Position numbers and translations under genes: made by a program. From NCBI GenBank assembly GCA_004359435.1, contig PTET01000001.1, forward strand, positions 208,307 to 272,306: 64,000 bases of DNA. The letters run 5' to 3'. Shown here in pieces: positions 15,559-24,543 of the stretch (within the stretch, counting starts at the first letter, position 1; every line of letters begins with the position of its first letter). The notes under the pieces were generated by a model. That model was not told the DNA's origin and made no database searches. It was given only the letters and a program-made list of their open reading frames with translations. The DNA is from Flavobacteriaceae bacterium. Its GTDB lineage: Bacteria; Bacteroidota; Bacteroidia; Flavobacteriales; Weeksellaceae.

Positions 15559-18251
15559 TAGAATTTTTCCTCAATTTTCTCTTCAAAAACATGCGATGGA
15601 TCCATCCATTGGTCTATAATTGTGTGGAGCTGCTGCATCAAATTCTCTATGGTTTTTGGGCTAAATTCTTTTTCTCCTAGTATCAGCAAAGGCCTTTCTA
15701 TTTGGTTTTTGGTTAGGTCGAACATGCTCATGGAAATTATTTGGCCTGGTTTTTCTGCTGCCCAAAGGTAACCGTAGAAAAGTAGTTGAAAAATCCCCTT
15801 TTTATTGTTGTCAAAGATATTTTGCTCTTCTTTGGTTATTTCTAAAGAATCAACTTTCCCCGTTTTGAAATCTACCAACCGGTACATCCCGTTGAGTCTA
15901 TCAATTCGGTCTATTTTCCCCGTTAGATTGATTGTATAATTGGGATGTTCAAACTCCCTAGAGACAGAAACTTCTAGTTTTTCGATGCAGAGTTCGTTTC
16001 CTTTTTGTAGGGTTAAAAGATCTTGTTTAACTACTTTTTTGAGATAAGACAAAACCACCATTTTTTGGAGATGATTCTCGCCCTTGGTGTTGGTTCCAAC
16101 CATATTTATAAAATGCTTTTCTAGCATAGGTTCTATTTCTTTCTCAATTTTTAATAGGTCAGATCCAACCAGAGTTTTCCCAATAAGCGGCGTGTAGAGT
16201 TCCTCTAAACACAGATGGGTTAAAGTTCCAATACTTTGACTAGATAGATTTTCTTCAACCGATAAATCGTCTTGTTTAATGCCCAAAACATAGCGTTTGT
16301 AGAAGTCTAATGGATAACCCAAAAAAGAAGCTATAGCAGAGGCAGAAATGCCTTTTTCCATGTATTGTTTAAGTGCCAAAACGCCCCCCTTGGTTTGGGC
16401 GATTTTTTTCTGACTCTCAAGGGTAGTTAAAAGCGAACTTTGCACAATTTTGGTTACAATTTTGTGTGGGCTTTCTATTTCTAGCTGTGAAAGAAATCTG
16501 CTTTTTTCTCCCGAACCTAAACCTTGGGTGTCTGTGTTGTAAATAAAATAGATGTTTTTGGCTCTTTGAACGAGTCTGTAAAAATGGTAACCATAAATAG
16601 CATCGTTGTCTACAAAAGTATTTAGTCCTTTTTCTTTTCGAACATCAAAAGGAATAAAAGTGTTTTCTTTTTTTCCGAGTGGTAAAACTCCTTCGTTCAC
16701 AGAAGTCATAATTAGATTGTCAAAACTTAGTAGACGGGTTTCTAATATACCTAAAATTTGCAAGCCAGAAAGAGGATTCCCAATAGAATTAAGGGTCTGG
16801 GAAGAAAGTTCTCCCTGATAAAGCAAGTATAAAACCTTAAAGCTTCCTATCCAATCAGGATGCTGGATTATTTTTTTGTGCAGCGATTCAAATAGTTCAC
16901 AAAATAGGATTAAGGCATTCTTTTCTAGTTCGCTTTTTGCAGTCTCAAGAAGGCTTTCCGACCATTTTTTCAAAACTTCGATAAGCGATGAAGGTTTTTC
17001 GAAAACAGAGAATAGAGCTGCAAAATCTGGGGTTTCTTGTAATTTTTCCTGAACCCAAGGGCCATCTAAAAACAGCAAATTGTTTTTTTCAATGGCACTT
17101 ATCATTCCGCCCATGGCATTTTGATAACTGGTGGGCAAATGCAAGTTTTTGCCTAAGCTTAGAATGTTTTTGTAATAAAAAGCCTTGTTTTTTCCTAGTT
17201 TTTCTCGGTTTTTGTGAAGATCGAAAACCTGCTGAAAAAGCGTAGAAATCCCTTGTTTGCCAAGAGGGATCCCCATGGTGAGGTTGATGGTATCTATCTC
17301 TGGGGTAAGGCCACCAAGTACAGGTTCTAAAAGGAGTTCATCGGCCAAAACAAGCGCTGTGTTTTCCTTTTGAAAAGTGAGATCTTCCAAAAGTACGCCC
17401 GCTACTTTTCCTTGGCTAACATTATTGGGAACTTCGACAAATCCAATGTTTTTCTCTTGAATAAATTTAGCAGACTCACTGATGAATCCTTTAGAAAAAT
17501 ATGGATTTTCTTTGTGTTTTCGAAGGAAAAAACCGGCCTCTTGAAGGTCTTGATCCAAATAATAGGGGTCTGAATCAAAGAGAATTTCCCCAGAATTGTT
17601 CTTGATAATTTGAACAATCATTTTTTCTTCTAAAACCGTGAAAGCGTTAAAACCGATAAAAACGAACTGGGTTTGGTTTTGTTTTAAAAAATCATTTATG
17701 TTTTTATGCGCCTGTCTGATAACGGCTCCTTTGTAACCCAGATTTTTGTCACTCAAATCTTGGTTTAAAACCAGATAGGCCGATTTGAGTTCTCTCCAAA
17801 AATTAAGCTGATTATACATCAAGGTCTTTTGCTGTTCTTCTAGGGACTGACTGTTTTCGCCCCAACGCTCAATTTGGTGGATGTCGCTTAGATAATCAAA
17901 AATATCCAATGGATCTTTAGCATTGGCATCAATGTCATCGAAATCTTTCAGGGCGATGCTTTGCCATTTTAAAAAATCTTCAAAATTCGCCTTGGTTGGG
18001 TTCGCCTTGGCATAAGCCTCAAAAAAGGCAAAGCAAAGGTCTAATCCTCCGAGCATATTTAGGCCAGAGATTTCTTCCATGAGCTCTTCTATGGTACAAA
18101 AACTAGGCAAAACCCCTTTGAAATTTCTAGTCTGAAATTCTTTCTTGAAAAAAACAATGGGTCTTTTCCCGGGCAAAACAAAGCGGGTAGAAGAAAAATC
18201 GCAAGAATTTTTCATCAAATGGTCTAAGGTTTCTTCAATAAAAGATTTCAT
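15555..18251 (-). CDS. PD-(D/E)XK nuclease family protein, AddB-like
   Basis: The 898-residue protein resembles the AddB/RexB type of repair nuclease: a long helicase-like but degenerate N-terminal region (with no clear Walker A) and a C-terminal PD-(D/E)XK nuclease domain with YRLVDFKTGKVD near residue 795 preceded by the GKIDRIDRL motif. The ISASAIASFLGYPLDFYKRYVLG segment near residue 630 is typical of the entry to this nuclease domain. Such proteins work with an AddA/UvrD-type helicase in double-strand-break processing, but no helicase gene lies in this window. It is transcribed divergently from the second DUF4230 gene. Confidence 0.85.
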   Translation of the reverse strand: MKSFIEETLDHLMKNSCDFSSTRFVLPGKRPIVFFKKEFQTRNFKGVLPSFCTIEELMEEISGLNMLGGLDLCFAFFEAYAKANPTKANFEDFLKWQSIALKDFDDIDANAKDPLDIFDYLSDIHQIERWGENSQSLEEQQKTLMYNQLNFWRELKSAYLVLNQDLSDKNLGYKGAVIRQAHKNINDFLKQNQTQFVFIGFNAFTVLEEKMIVQIIKNNSGEILFDSDPYYLDQDLQEAGFFLRKHKENPYFSKGFISESAKFIQEKNIGFVEVPNNVSQGKVAGVLLEDLTFQKENTALVLADELLLEPVLGGLTPEIDTINLTMGIPLGKQGISTLFQQVFDLHKNREKLGKNKAFYYKNILSLGKNLHLPTSYQNAMGGMISAIEKNNLLFLDGPWVQEKLQETPDFAALFSVFEKPSSLIEVLKKWSESLLETAKSELEKNALILFCELFESLHKKIIQHPDWIGSFKVLYLLYQGELSSQTLNSIGNPLSGLQILGILETRLLSFDNLIMTSVNEGVLPLGKKENTFIPFDVRKEKGLNTFVDNDAIYGYHFYRLVQRAKNIYFIYNTDTQGLGSGEKSRFLSQLEIESPHKIVTKIVQSSLLTTLESQKKIAQTKGGVLALKQYMEKGISASAIASFLGYPLDFYKRYVLGIKQDDLSVEENLSSQSIGTLTHLCLEELYTPLIGKTLVGSDLLKIEKEIEPMLEKHFINMVGTNTKGENHLQKMVVLSYLKKVVKQDLLTLQKGNELCIEKLEVSVSREFEHPNYTINLTGKIDRIDRLNGMYRLVDFKTGKVDSLEITKEEQNIFDNNKKGIFQLLFYGYLWAAEKPGQIISMSMFDLTKNQIERPLLILGEKEFSPKTIENLMQQLHTIIDQWMDPSHVFEEKIEEKFY

Positions 18252-18298
18252 CGGTGGGAGTTAGGTTTAGAATTACTAAAATATGTAATTTAGAGCTT

Positions 18299-18895
18299 AT
18301 GAGACAGAAGTTATTTTGGTTATTCATTGGCCTTGTGTTAGGCCTTTTGGTTTTTAAGTTTTTTCCTTTTTTTGATTCTAAGAAAAGCAATGTTAGGCAG
18401 GAATCTCAAATGATTTCTTTTGAGCTTCAAAAGCTCAACAAAATGGTGGCGGTAGAAAAACAGTACGCCAATTTGTATTCTCACCAAGACGCCTACGATT
18501 TTTTAGATTTTTCTTTTGGAGAAAAAAAAGTGATTCTGCTTGTTAAAACCAAAGTCCAGGTTTCTTATGATTTAAACCAAATGAAAGTTGAGCTAGATAG
18601 CATTAACAAAAAAATTGTAATTCAAAAGCTTCCTGATGCCAAATTTGAATCTTTCCCAAGTGTAGAATTCAAATCTTTAGACCAAAGCATCATCAATCAA
18701 TTCACCAAAGATCAGCTGAACCAAATCAAAAACAAAGCAGCCCTTGAAATCGAAAAAAACATAGACAAAAAAGAGCTTGAAGAGGCGGCAGAAGTTCAGC
18801 TTATGGAAAATCTGTCTAAGGTCTTTCTTTTGGCCAAAGTATACAACTGGCAAATAGAAAATCAGACACCCATCAAACTTATTCCTTTCGACTAA
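18299..18895 (+). CDS. DUF4230 domain membrane-anchored protein (copy 2)
   Basis: I start this gene at the ATG at 18299; an upstream GTG at 18254 would add 15 residues but overlaps the neighbouring promoter space. The protein has one N-terminal helix (LFWLFIGLVLGLLVFKFF) and the DUF4230 core with VAVEKQYANLYSHQD and VILLVKTKVQVSYDLNQM, parallel to the motifs of copy 1 at 5403-6056. The C-terminal helix is Glu/Lys rich. The two copies are clearly related in layout, yet diverged. Its function is unknown. Confidence 0.85.
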   Translation: MRQKLFWLFIGLVLGLLVFKFFPFFDSKKSNVRQESQMISFELQKLNKMVAVEKQYANLYSHQDAYDFLDFSFGEKKVILLVKTKVQVSYDLNQMKVELDSINKKIVIQKLPDAKFESFPSVEFKSLDQSIINQFTKDQLNQIKNKAALEIEKNIDKKELEEAAEVQLMENLSKVFLLAKVYNWQIENQTPIKLIPFD

Positions 18896-18900
18896 AAGAC

Positions 18901-20094
18901 TTAAATGCTTTTGTTAAATCCGGTGATGGCTTTGACAATTCCCCATCCGATGATAAGGGTAGTTACAAGTACCATTAGGTAATTTTTGAGCTTAAAGACA
19001 ACCGGAAATGGCGTACTTGGGTTGATCATTTGGAAAGGAAAATGTTGCTGGATAAAAATCACCAATGTCCCTAAAACAATACCCAGACTCGTTCCAATCA
19101 GGATGATAAGAAGACCCGTGTAATAAAAGATTTGACGGATGTCTTTTTTGGTCATTCCCATGGAAACAAAAGTCTGAATTTGTTTCTTTTTATCGACCAT
19201 TATCACCACGATGGCTCCCGCCAAGGTAAAATAGGCAATAATAATGATAAGGGTAAAAATGAGATAGATCACAAAATTTTCTGTGTTCATCACTTTGATA
19301 AATACACCGCTTTGCTCGGTTTTGGTTTCGACCTTATACAAAGAGGCAAAGGTTTTATCACCCAAAAGTTCTTTTTTCACTTGTTCTGGCTGGGCATCTT
19401 TTTTTAGTCGAACCTCAATTTGGTAAGCCGTTTTGGTATCTACTTCTCTAAGAGACTGGATAGATTCTAGGCTGGTTAAAATAAAAGGATCCCAGTTTTC
19501 GTTCAGGCTAAAAATTCCAATTGCATAACTGTCTTGAAAGGAGAAAGCTTCTTCTTCCGATTTAATCATTCCTTTTCCAGGCTTGGGCATAAAGATTCTA
19601 AGGGGTCTTTCCTCAGATAGAATCAGGCCTGTTTTATAGGCGATTTCGGCCGAAACAAGCAGTTCGTTTTGGTACACAAATGGCAGATATTCTCCAACTT
19701 TAACAGCGGTATCTATTTTGATAACCTTTCTAAAATTTTCGTCTACCCCTTTTAACGCACAGATTTGCTCTTTGCCTTTGTAGGTAAAATACACTTTTTC
19801 TTCTAAGGTTTTGGCGTAAACCTCCACCGATGGATGGCGGTCTAAATCTGCGGTGAGTTTATCTATTTCAGGTAGAATTTTGCCTTTTTGGGCAGAAATT
19901 TTAAGATCAGAATTGGTTTGGGTGTACAGAGATAAATTCAGGTCTTCTAAACCAGAAAAAGCCGAAAGCACAATGAGCATGGCAGAAGATCCAACCAGAA
20001 TAGCAAGTACCGTAATTGAGGTAATGATATTTACAATGTTGGTGTTTTTTCTAGAGAGAAAATACTTTTTGGCGATAAAAAAGGGTAGATTCAC
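18901..20094 (-). CDS. ABC transporter permease, LolC/LolE-type (FtsX fold)
   Basis: The 397-residue protein has an N-terminal helix (about residues 20-47), a large periplasmic domain and three C-terminal helices, the MacB/FtsX-like permease layout used by LolCDE lipoprotein-release complexes. The start FFIAKKYFLSRKNTNIVNIIT and the cytoplasmic loop MVDKKKQIQTFVSMGMTKKDI are typical. No ATPase gene is next to it. It follows rbfA by 17 bases, a conserved pair in Bacteroidota, and is probably co-transcribed with it. Confidence 0.9.
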   Translation of the reverse strand: MNLPFFIAKKYFLSRKNTNIVNIITSITVLAILVGSSAMLIVLSAFSGLEDLNLSLYTQTNSDLKISAQKGKILPEIDKLTADLDRHPSVEVYAKTLEEKVYFTYKGKEQICALKGVDENFRKVIKIDTAVKVGEYLPFVYQNELLVSAEIAYKTGLILSEERPLRIFMPKPGKGMIKSEEEAFSFQDSYAIGIFSLNENWDPFILTSLESIQSLREVDTKTAYQIEVRLKKDAQPEQVKKELLGDKTFASLYKVETKTEQSGVFIKVMNTENFVIYLIFTLIIIIAYFTLAGAIVVIMVDKKKQIQTFVSMGMTKKDIRQIFYYTGLLIILIGTSLGIVLGTLVIFIQQHFPFQMINPSTPFPVVFKLKNYLMVLVTTLIIGWGIVKAITGFNKSI

Positions 20095-20111
20095 AAAAAG
20101 TTGGGGGTCAA

Positions 20112-20471
20112 TTAGGCAATTGGATTGTGGGCTTTTCCGTCTAAATCTTGTTGAATTTTATCCATCTTTTCGAAAGTTTCATCCAGATAGAAAATGAGAT
20201 CTGGAATAATTCTAAGTTGGTTTTTGAGCTGGAGGCCGAGTTTTTTTCGGTAATCGCTTTTTTGCGCTTGAATTTCTTTGAAAATAGCCTCCCCATGATC
20301 TGTTGGGAAGATGGAAAGATAGATTTTGGCGATGGAAAAATCTACGGTAACCCGCACTTCTGTTACAGTAATTAAAATGCCTTTCAGCAAATCTTTGGAT
20401 TGCTTCTGAAAAATCTTTGCAAACTCCTGTTGAAGCAAATTGGCTACTTTCTCTTGTCTTGTTGTGCTCAT
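20112..20471 (-). CDS. rbfA: Ribosome-binding factor A
   Basis: RbfA helps mature the 30S subunit and process 16S rRNA. The 119-residue protein has the family KH-like pattern: N-terminal RQEKVANLLQQEFAKIFQ, ITVTEVRVTVDFSIAKIYLSIF in the middle, and the C-terminal RIIPDLIFYLDETFEKMDKI. Length is normal. The LolC/E-type permease gene lies 17 bases downstream on the same strand, the arrangement usually seen in flavobacteria. Confidence 0.94.
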   Translation of the reverse strand: MSTTRQEKVANLLQQEFAKIFQKQSKDLLKGILITVTEVRVTVDFSIAKIYLSIFPTDHGEAIFKEIQAQKSDYRKKLGLQLKNQLRIIPDLIFYLDETFEKMDKIQQDLDGKAHNPIA

Positions 20472-20522
20472 AGGACAAATTTACGAATTCTAGTTTAGTT
20501 AAAATTTTATTGCCTTAAATTT

Positions 20523-20554
20523 TTTGCGTGATCTCCAATTATATTGTAATATTG
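20523..20554 (+). promoter_or_regulatory. Promoter of the CAT-anticodon tRNA gene
   Basis: TTTG at 20523-20526, a 20-base spacer and TAATATTG at 20547-20554 (one mismatch to TAnnTTTG) match the Bacteroidota primary promoter. Transcription would start near 20560, about 30 bases before the tRNA. Confidence 0.65.
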
Positions 20555-20589
20555 CACTTCCAGCCACTTGCCTTGCAAGAAAAAGGAGA

Positions 20590-20663
20590 GGTCCTATAGC
20601 TCAGCTGGTTAGAGCACCTGACTCATAATCAGGTGGTCCCTGGTTCGAGCCCAGGTGGGACCA
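20590..20663 (+). tRNA. tRNA with CAT anticodon (elongator Met or Ile2)
   Basis: A complete cloverleaf of 74 bases: acceptor GGTCCTA pairs with TGGGACC, the D arm reads GCTC...GAGC, the anticodon stem CCTGA pairs with TCAGG around loop CTCATAA, and the T arm holds GGTTCGAGCC. The first pair is G-C, so it is not initiator tRNA. CAT can be Met or, if the C is lysidine-modified, Ile for AUA codons; sequence alone leaves this open. CCA is not encoded in full (the 3' end reads ACCAC). Confidence 0.95.
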
Positions 20664-20672
20664 CAAAAAAAC

Positions 20673-20706
20673 AAAAGGGTTGCTAATTTTAGCAACCCTT
20701 TTTTGG
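20673..20706 (+). terminator. Rho-independent terminator after the tRNA
   Basis: The stem AGGGTTGCTA pairs with AGCAACCCT around a short T-rich loop and is flanked by A and T tracts, giving a terminator usable from either strand. It separates the tRNA from the convergent TPR gene. Confidence 0.85.
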
Positions 20707-20724
20707 TTTAAGTAGGGTTCGGAA

Positions 20725-22107
20725 TTATTTACACATTTCATCTATGAGCTCCTGAGCATCAGTGTCTCCTAGTTCTTTGGCTTTGTTAAAACTTGTACAG
20801 GCTGCTTTCTTTTTGTTTAGTTCTGATTCTGCCAATCCTTTGTAGAAGAATGTTGTAGGATCAGTTGGGTCAATTTCGGCTGAAGTAGTTAAATCTTGCA
20901 AAGCTTGTTTAAAATCGCCCATATCTCCATAGGAAATTCCTCTTATCCGATAGACAAATGCGTTTTTGGGAGAAAGTTCTAATGCTTTATTATAATCTAC
21001 TATGGCAGCAGAATCTAGATCTTTTTGTGCCAAAGCAAGTCCTCGGTTAAGATAGGCATAATGGTTCTTTGCGTCTAACTCTAGTGCTTTGTTAAAGTCT
21101 AAAATGGCTCCGTTGAGGTCTTCTAACTCTCTTTTGCAGTTTCCACGAGCATTATAGGCATCACTGTGTTTAGGGTCTAGCTCTATGGTTTTGTTAAAGT
21201 CTATAATTGCGCCAGAGTAATCTTCCATGTCATGAACAGCAGCTCCACGAAAATAATAGGCTTCAACATTTTCTGGGTCTAGTTCTATGGCTTTGTTGTA
21301 GTCTTTTACAGCGTCTAAATACTCTTTTTTATTATATCTTACACTGGCTCTTTCCATGTAGGCGACTACATTTTTCGGATCTACTTCAACGGCCTTATCA
21401 AAATCTAATAAAGCACCACTGTGGTCTCCCAGCTGGAATTTAGAATTCCCTCTCATCGCATAGGCATAGCTGTATTCTGGATCTAAATTTATGGCTGAAC
21501 TTAAGTCTTTTATCGCTTCTTTGTACTGACCTAAATCTAACTTGCAAGTACCTCTGCTGGCAAAAGCAGAGCTATTTTTAGGATCTAGAGATATGGCTTT
21601 GTCATATAGAACCATCGCGCCTTTTAAGTCTTGGCTTTTGATCTTAAAGTCGCCCATATAGACATAGGCATTGCTGTATTTTGGATCTATTTTGAGGATT
21701 TTTTCCAAATCTTCTTGCGCTCCTTGTAAATCACCTAAAGCCAGCTTGTAGTCGCTTCGGTTGAGATAGGCTTTTTTGTAATTTGGACTTAATTGGAGGG
21801 CTTTGTTTACATCTTCTAAAGCGCCATTGGTGTCTCCTGTTTGATTTTTGGCGTATCCTCTTTTTCTGTATGCGATATAGTGATTCGGATCTAATTCTAT
21901 TACCTTGTCAAATCCAGGAAGAGATTCTTTGTACTGATCGTTGTGATAACCTATTACAGTTTTTTCAAAAAGTTCATTGGCTTCTTTGCTTGGCGAAGTA
22001 TAGTTTTCGTCTGGGTCTTTTTCTGGTGTGCTGCTCTGTGCATTTGCTTGCAAAGCAAAGCCCAAAAACAGTAAAAGAAGCATCAGGGGTCTAAGGAAAT
22101 TTTTCAT
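20725..22107 (-). CDS. Secreted tetratricopeptide-repeat protein
   Basis: The 460-residue protein has a signal peptide (PLMLLLLFLGFALQANAQS) and about twelve TPR units of 34 residues from about residue 45 to 445. The units are unusually regular, with the recurring pattern DPKNxxAYxxRGxxKxxLGDxxGAIxDFNKAIEL, so the array probably expanded by internal duplication. TPR arrays bind proteins; no enzyme domain is present. It is likely periplasmic. It is a single gene between the tRNA terminator and the M19-like dipeptidase gene. Confidence 0.9.
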   Translation of the reverse strand: MKNFLRPLMLLLLFLGFALQANAQSSTPEKDPDENYTSPSKEANELFEKTVIGYHNDQYKESLPGFDKVIELDPNHYIAYRKRGYAKNQTGDTNGALEDVNKALQLSPNYKKAYLNRSDYKLALGDLQGAQEDLEKILKIDPKYSNAYVYMGDFKIKSQDLKGAMVLYDKAISLDPKNSSAFASRGTCKLDLGQYKEAIKDLSSAINLDPEYSYAYAMRGNSKFQLGDHSGALLDFDKAVEVDPKNVVAYMERASVRYNKKEYLDAVKDYNKAIELDPENVEAYYFRGAAVHDMEDYSGAIIDFNKTIELDPKHSDAYNARGNCKRELEDLNGAILDFNKALELDAKNHYAYLNRGLALAQKDLDSAAIVDYNKALELSPKNAFVYRIRGISYGDMGDFKQALQDLTTSAEIDPTDPTTFFYKGLAESELNKKKAACTSFNKAKELGDTDAQELIDEMCK

Positions 22108-22192
22108 GATTAGGTTGGTTTTGTTCTATCTAAGGTAGATTAATTTTTGAATTAATTTGAACAAAATCAAGAAAAAAATCGATCAAATCCTT

Positions 22193-24361
22193 TTACTTCA
22201 AATATTTAAGACCTTTTTCCTGTTGCAACCTTAGGGAAACCTCTTGTGCTTGCTCCCAAATTCTGATGTACATTTCGGCTCCGTTAAAAAGGGGTTGAAT
22301 CTCCTCTGGGGTGTATCCTTGTGCCTGAATGTCGGCAATCAAATCGGGCAAAAGCCCAATGTTGGCAAGTCCATCCCCATTGAAATCCCAAGTTTTTTCT
22401 CCCGTGGAAAGCTTATCAAAAACCACATCACCACCAAAAGAAGTAAAGGGATAAGACATAGGGTTTGCCTGTTTTGTTTTGCAAGGATTGGTTGTAGGGT
22501 TGAACCTTGGCCCAGTTCCAATCAAAGTTCCAAAAAAATCTGTGCTTATCATTTTGGCAGGAAAATTCTGGTATTTTTCTGTAAGTTGTGCAGTGGTTTG
22601 TGTGTAAAACATCAAATCTTCTGTGGTGGCGTACTTGCAAGCATTTTTTTCTGTTGGAGCTTTGGTTTGCAAGGTGGTTGTCATAAATCCATCTTCCTGG
22701 GTTCGGATTTCATTGTCCGAATCCAACAGGTGTTTGCTGTGGGTGTACAGGGCTGGGTAACCTTCTTGTTTGAGAAGTTCTTCCAATTCTTTTCTGGCTC
22801 CTTCTGCGTTGTGGTCTAGGTCTATGAGCATGCCCATTTTCATCATTTCCACTGCCAAAATCCTTCCTTTTTCTGGCAGGGGATTTTTCTGGCAATATTT
22901 TTTGCTTGGGTCAATCAGGGGAAGTTCTTTTTGGTTCTTTTCCAAATATCGGGTGACGATTTTTTTTCTGATTCCCTTTAAATTGTTCACTTTGTTTTGG
23001 GTTAAGGCAGGGGTAATGCCGTTTTCACACTCATCCCAATCGATTTTTTTTCCACTTCCCAAAAATTGCATCAGCTCAAAAGCGGCTCCAATGTGGTGTC
23101 CGTCCGAAAAATCGTTGTCTATATGGTGTACGGGAAACATTACACTCACACCGAGTTTTTTGTATTCAAAGAGTTTTTCTCTGATGTATTCCTCTGTACA
23201 CTCTGCTCTGCCTGGTATGTCTGCACAGGCCATGGGCGTTGGCATTTCCATGCCCAAAACCAGTGCCAGATTTCCTTTGGAGATTTCTTCCCTTGCCTCT
23301 TTTGGACTGGTGACAATGCGAAGCCAACCTTTGCCTTTTCCTCCTTCTTGCGCATCGATATAGCTTTCCAAATCTCTGTAAAATTGCAGATATTCCACCG
23401 TTCTTTTTTCCATGTTGTAGGTGGAAGGGTCGGTTTTTTGGTTTTCTACTTTTCTATCGAAACGGGTTAGGGGATAAACAAAATTCCCAATGGTATTGGT
23501 CGCCCAAGAATCTTCTACATACGCCACCAGAAGCCGAAGTCCGCCCAGTCTGGCTCTCTCCAGCCATTTGTAGTAGGACATTTGGTGGGTGGGCATATCA
23601 AAGGCGGGATACTCTTCAAAACTGGGATAGCCTTTTGTGTTGTGCCCTGACAAAATATCCAGAGGATTGAGCTTGGAAATGTCTTGCCCACTCATCCGAA
23701 TCTGGTTTCCACCTATGTCAAAAATCCCGTGTTTTCCATGTACTGCTTGGCAACTTCCAAGGGCATCTTCAATTCCTAAAGGAGAAAAGGGTTTCCCCGC
23801 ATTGATTCTAGAATTGGCCATGGTAAAGGCTCCCATATGGTTGTGCACATCCGCCAGTCCATAGAGGGTTCCATCTGGATTTTGGGTTTTTAGAGGATGG
23901 TTGATTTTGGCATCCAAATCGGCTTCTGGAAACGGTACACACTGGATACTGGGTTGTAAACCAAACCTTTTTGCAGAAGGTTTCACTCTTGTCAGGGTAT
24001 TGTTTTCACCCAAAAAAAGTCCTTTGTTGTTGTGAAAAAGGGTGATTTTTCCGTCTTTTTCTTGTTCTATTTTCCAAATGATTTCGCTGGACCTTTCCCC
24101 AGAAAGAATCAATCGGTATTTGGAATCTAGGCTGAGGTATTTTTGGTTTTTGCTATACAAAATGTATTCTCCAAGTCCGCTGGCTTTGAAGTAAAAAGGA
24201 GTATCCATTTCACCAGTTTGCACAAAACCGTCAAGGGTGAAACAACCACCAGCCAAAACCATTTCTTCTTTTGAAATTTCTGTATTTTGAGCAGAAACCA
24301 AAAAGAAACAAAGGAACAAAGCCAAAGAAAGGCTTCGGTTTAAGAGTTTAAGAAAATTCAT
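22193..24361 (-). CDS. Secreted M19 (renal dipeptidase)-like metallohydrolase with N-terminal extension
   Basis: The 722-residue protein has a signal peptide (LSLALFLCFFLVSA), a beta-rich region of about 120 residues, then an amidohydrolase-type domain. Metal-binding candidates are GLADVHNHMG near residue 170, MFPVHHIDNDFSDGHHIG near 410, LIDLDHNAEGARKELEELL near 515, and YTHSKHLL near 540. These match the membrane dipeptidase group only loosely, and the domain is longer than the usual 350-400 residues. The likely role is hydrolysis of peptides or related amides outside the inner membrane; the substrate is unknown. Its 5' flank holds hairpin element B. Confidence 0.72.
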   Translation of the reverse strand: MNFLKLLNRSLSLALFLCFFLVSAQNTEISKEEMVLAGGCFTLDGFVQTGEMDTPFYFKASGLGEYILYSKNQKYLSLDSKYRLILSGERSSEIIWKIEQEKDGKITLFHNNKGLFLGENNTLTRVKPSAKRFGLQPSIQCVPFPEADLDAKINHPLKTQNPDGTLYGLADVHNHMGAFTMANSRINAGKPFSPLGIEDALGSCQAVHGKHGIFDIGGNQIRMSGQDISKLNPLDILSGHNTKGYPSFEEYPAFDMPTHQMSYYKWLERARLGGLRLLVAYVEDSWATNTIGNFVYPLTRFDRKVENQKTDPSTYNMEKRTVEYLQFYRDLESYIDAQEGGKGKGWLRIVTSPKEAREEISKGNLALVLGMEMPTPMACADIPGRAECTEEYIREKLFEYKKLGVSVMFPVHHIDNDFSDGHHIGAAFELMQFLGSGKKIDWDECENGITPALTQNKVNNLKGIRKKIVTRYLEKNQKELPLIDPSKKYCQKNPLPEKGRILAVEMMKMGMLIDLDHNAEGARKELEELLKQEGYPALYTHSKHLLDSDNEIRTQEDGFMTTTLQTKAPTEKNACKYATTEDLMFYTQTTAQLTEKYQNFPAKMISTDFFGTLIGTGPRFNPTTNPCKTKQANPMSYPFTSFGGDVVFDKLSTGEKTWDFNGDGLANIGLLPDLIADIQAQGYTPEEIQPLFNGAEMYIRIWEQAQEVSLRLQQEKGLKYLK

Positions 24362-24447
24362 TTTTTACCATGCCAAAGAAAGTTCTTTAAAGTTAAATAA
24401 ATATCTGGCTATGATTGAGGTTTATAGGATGATTTTTAATTTTTCTT

Positions 24448-24520
24448 AAAAGCCATCAAAATTTTCACTTGTGAAAATTTTGATGGCTTTTGGAAGTGAG
24501 AGGCTTTCGCCTAGAGATTT
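24448..24520 (+). repeat. Two-hairpin intergenic element, copy B
   Basis: A perfect 21-bp stem (24448-24468 with 24471-24491) around a TT loop, then a short hairpin AGGCTTTCGCCT and TAGAG. Compared with copy A, one stem position has changed from CTT/AAG to CAT/ATG with both strands altered together. It lies between the 3' end of tyrS and the 5' end of the M19-like gene. Confidence 0.85.
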
Positions 24521-24543
24521 TGTTGGATTTAATAATAATCTAC

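Noticed and set aside
20590-20663. Initiator tRNA-fMet
   Set aside because: The first acceptor pair is G-C; initiator tRNAs have a mismatch there. Elongator Met or Ile2 fits better.
22244-22819. 191-residue plus-strand reading frame opposite the M19-like gene
   Set aside because: Cys- and Phe-rich composition typical of the reverse strand of a real gene; no domain pattern.
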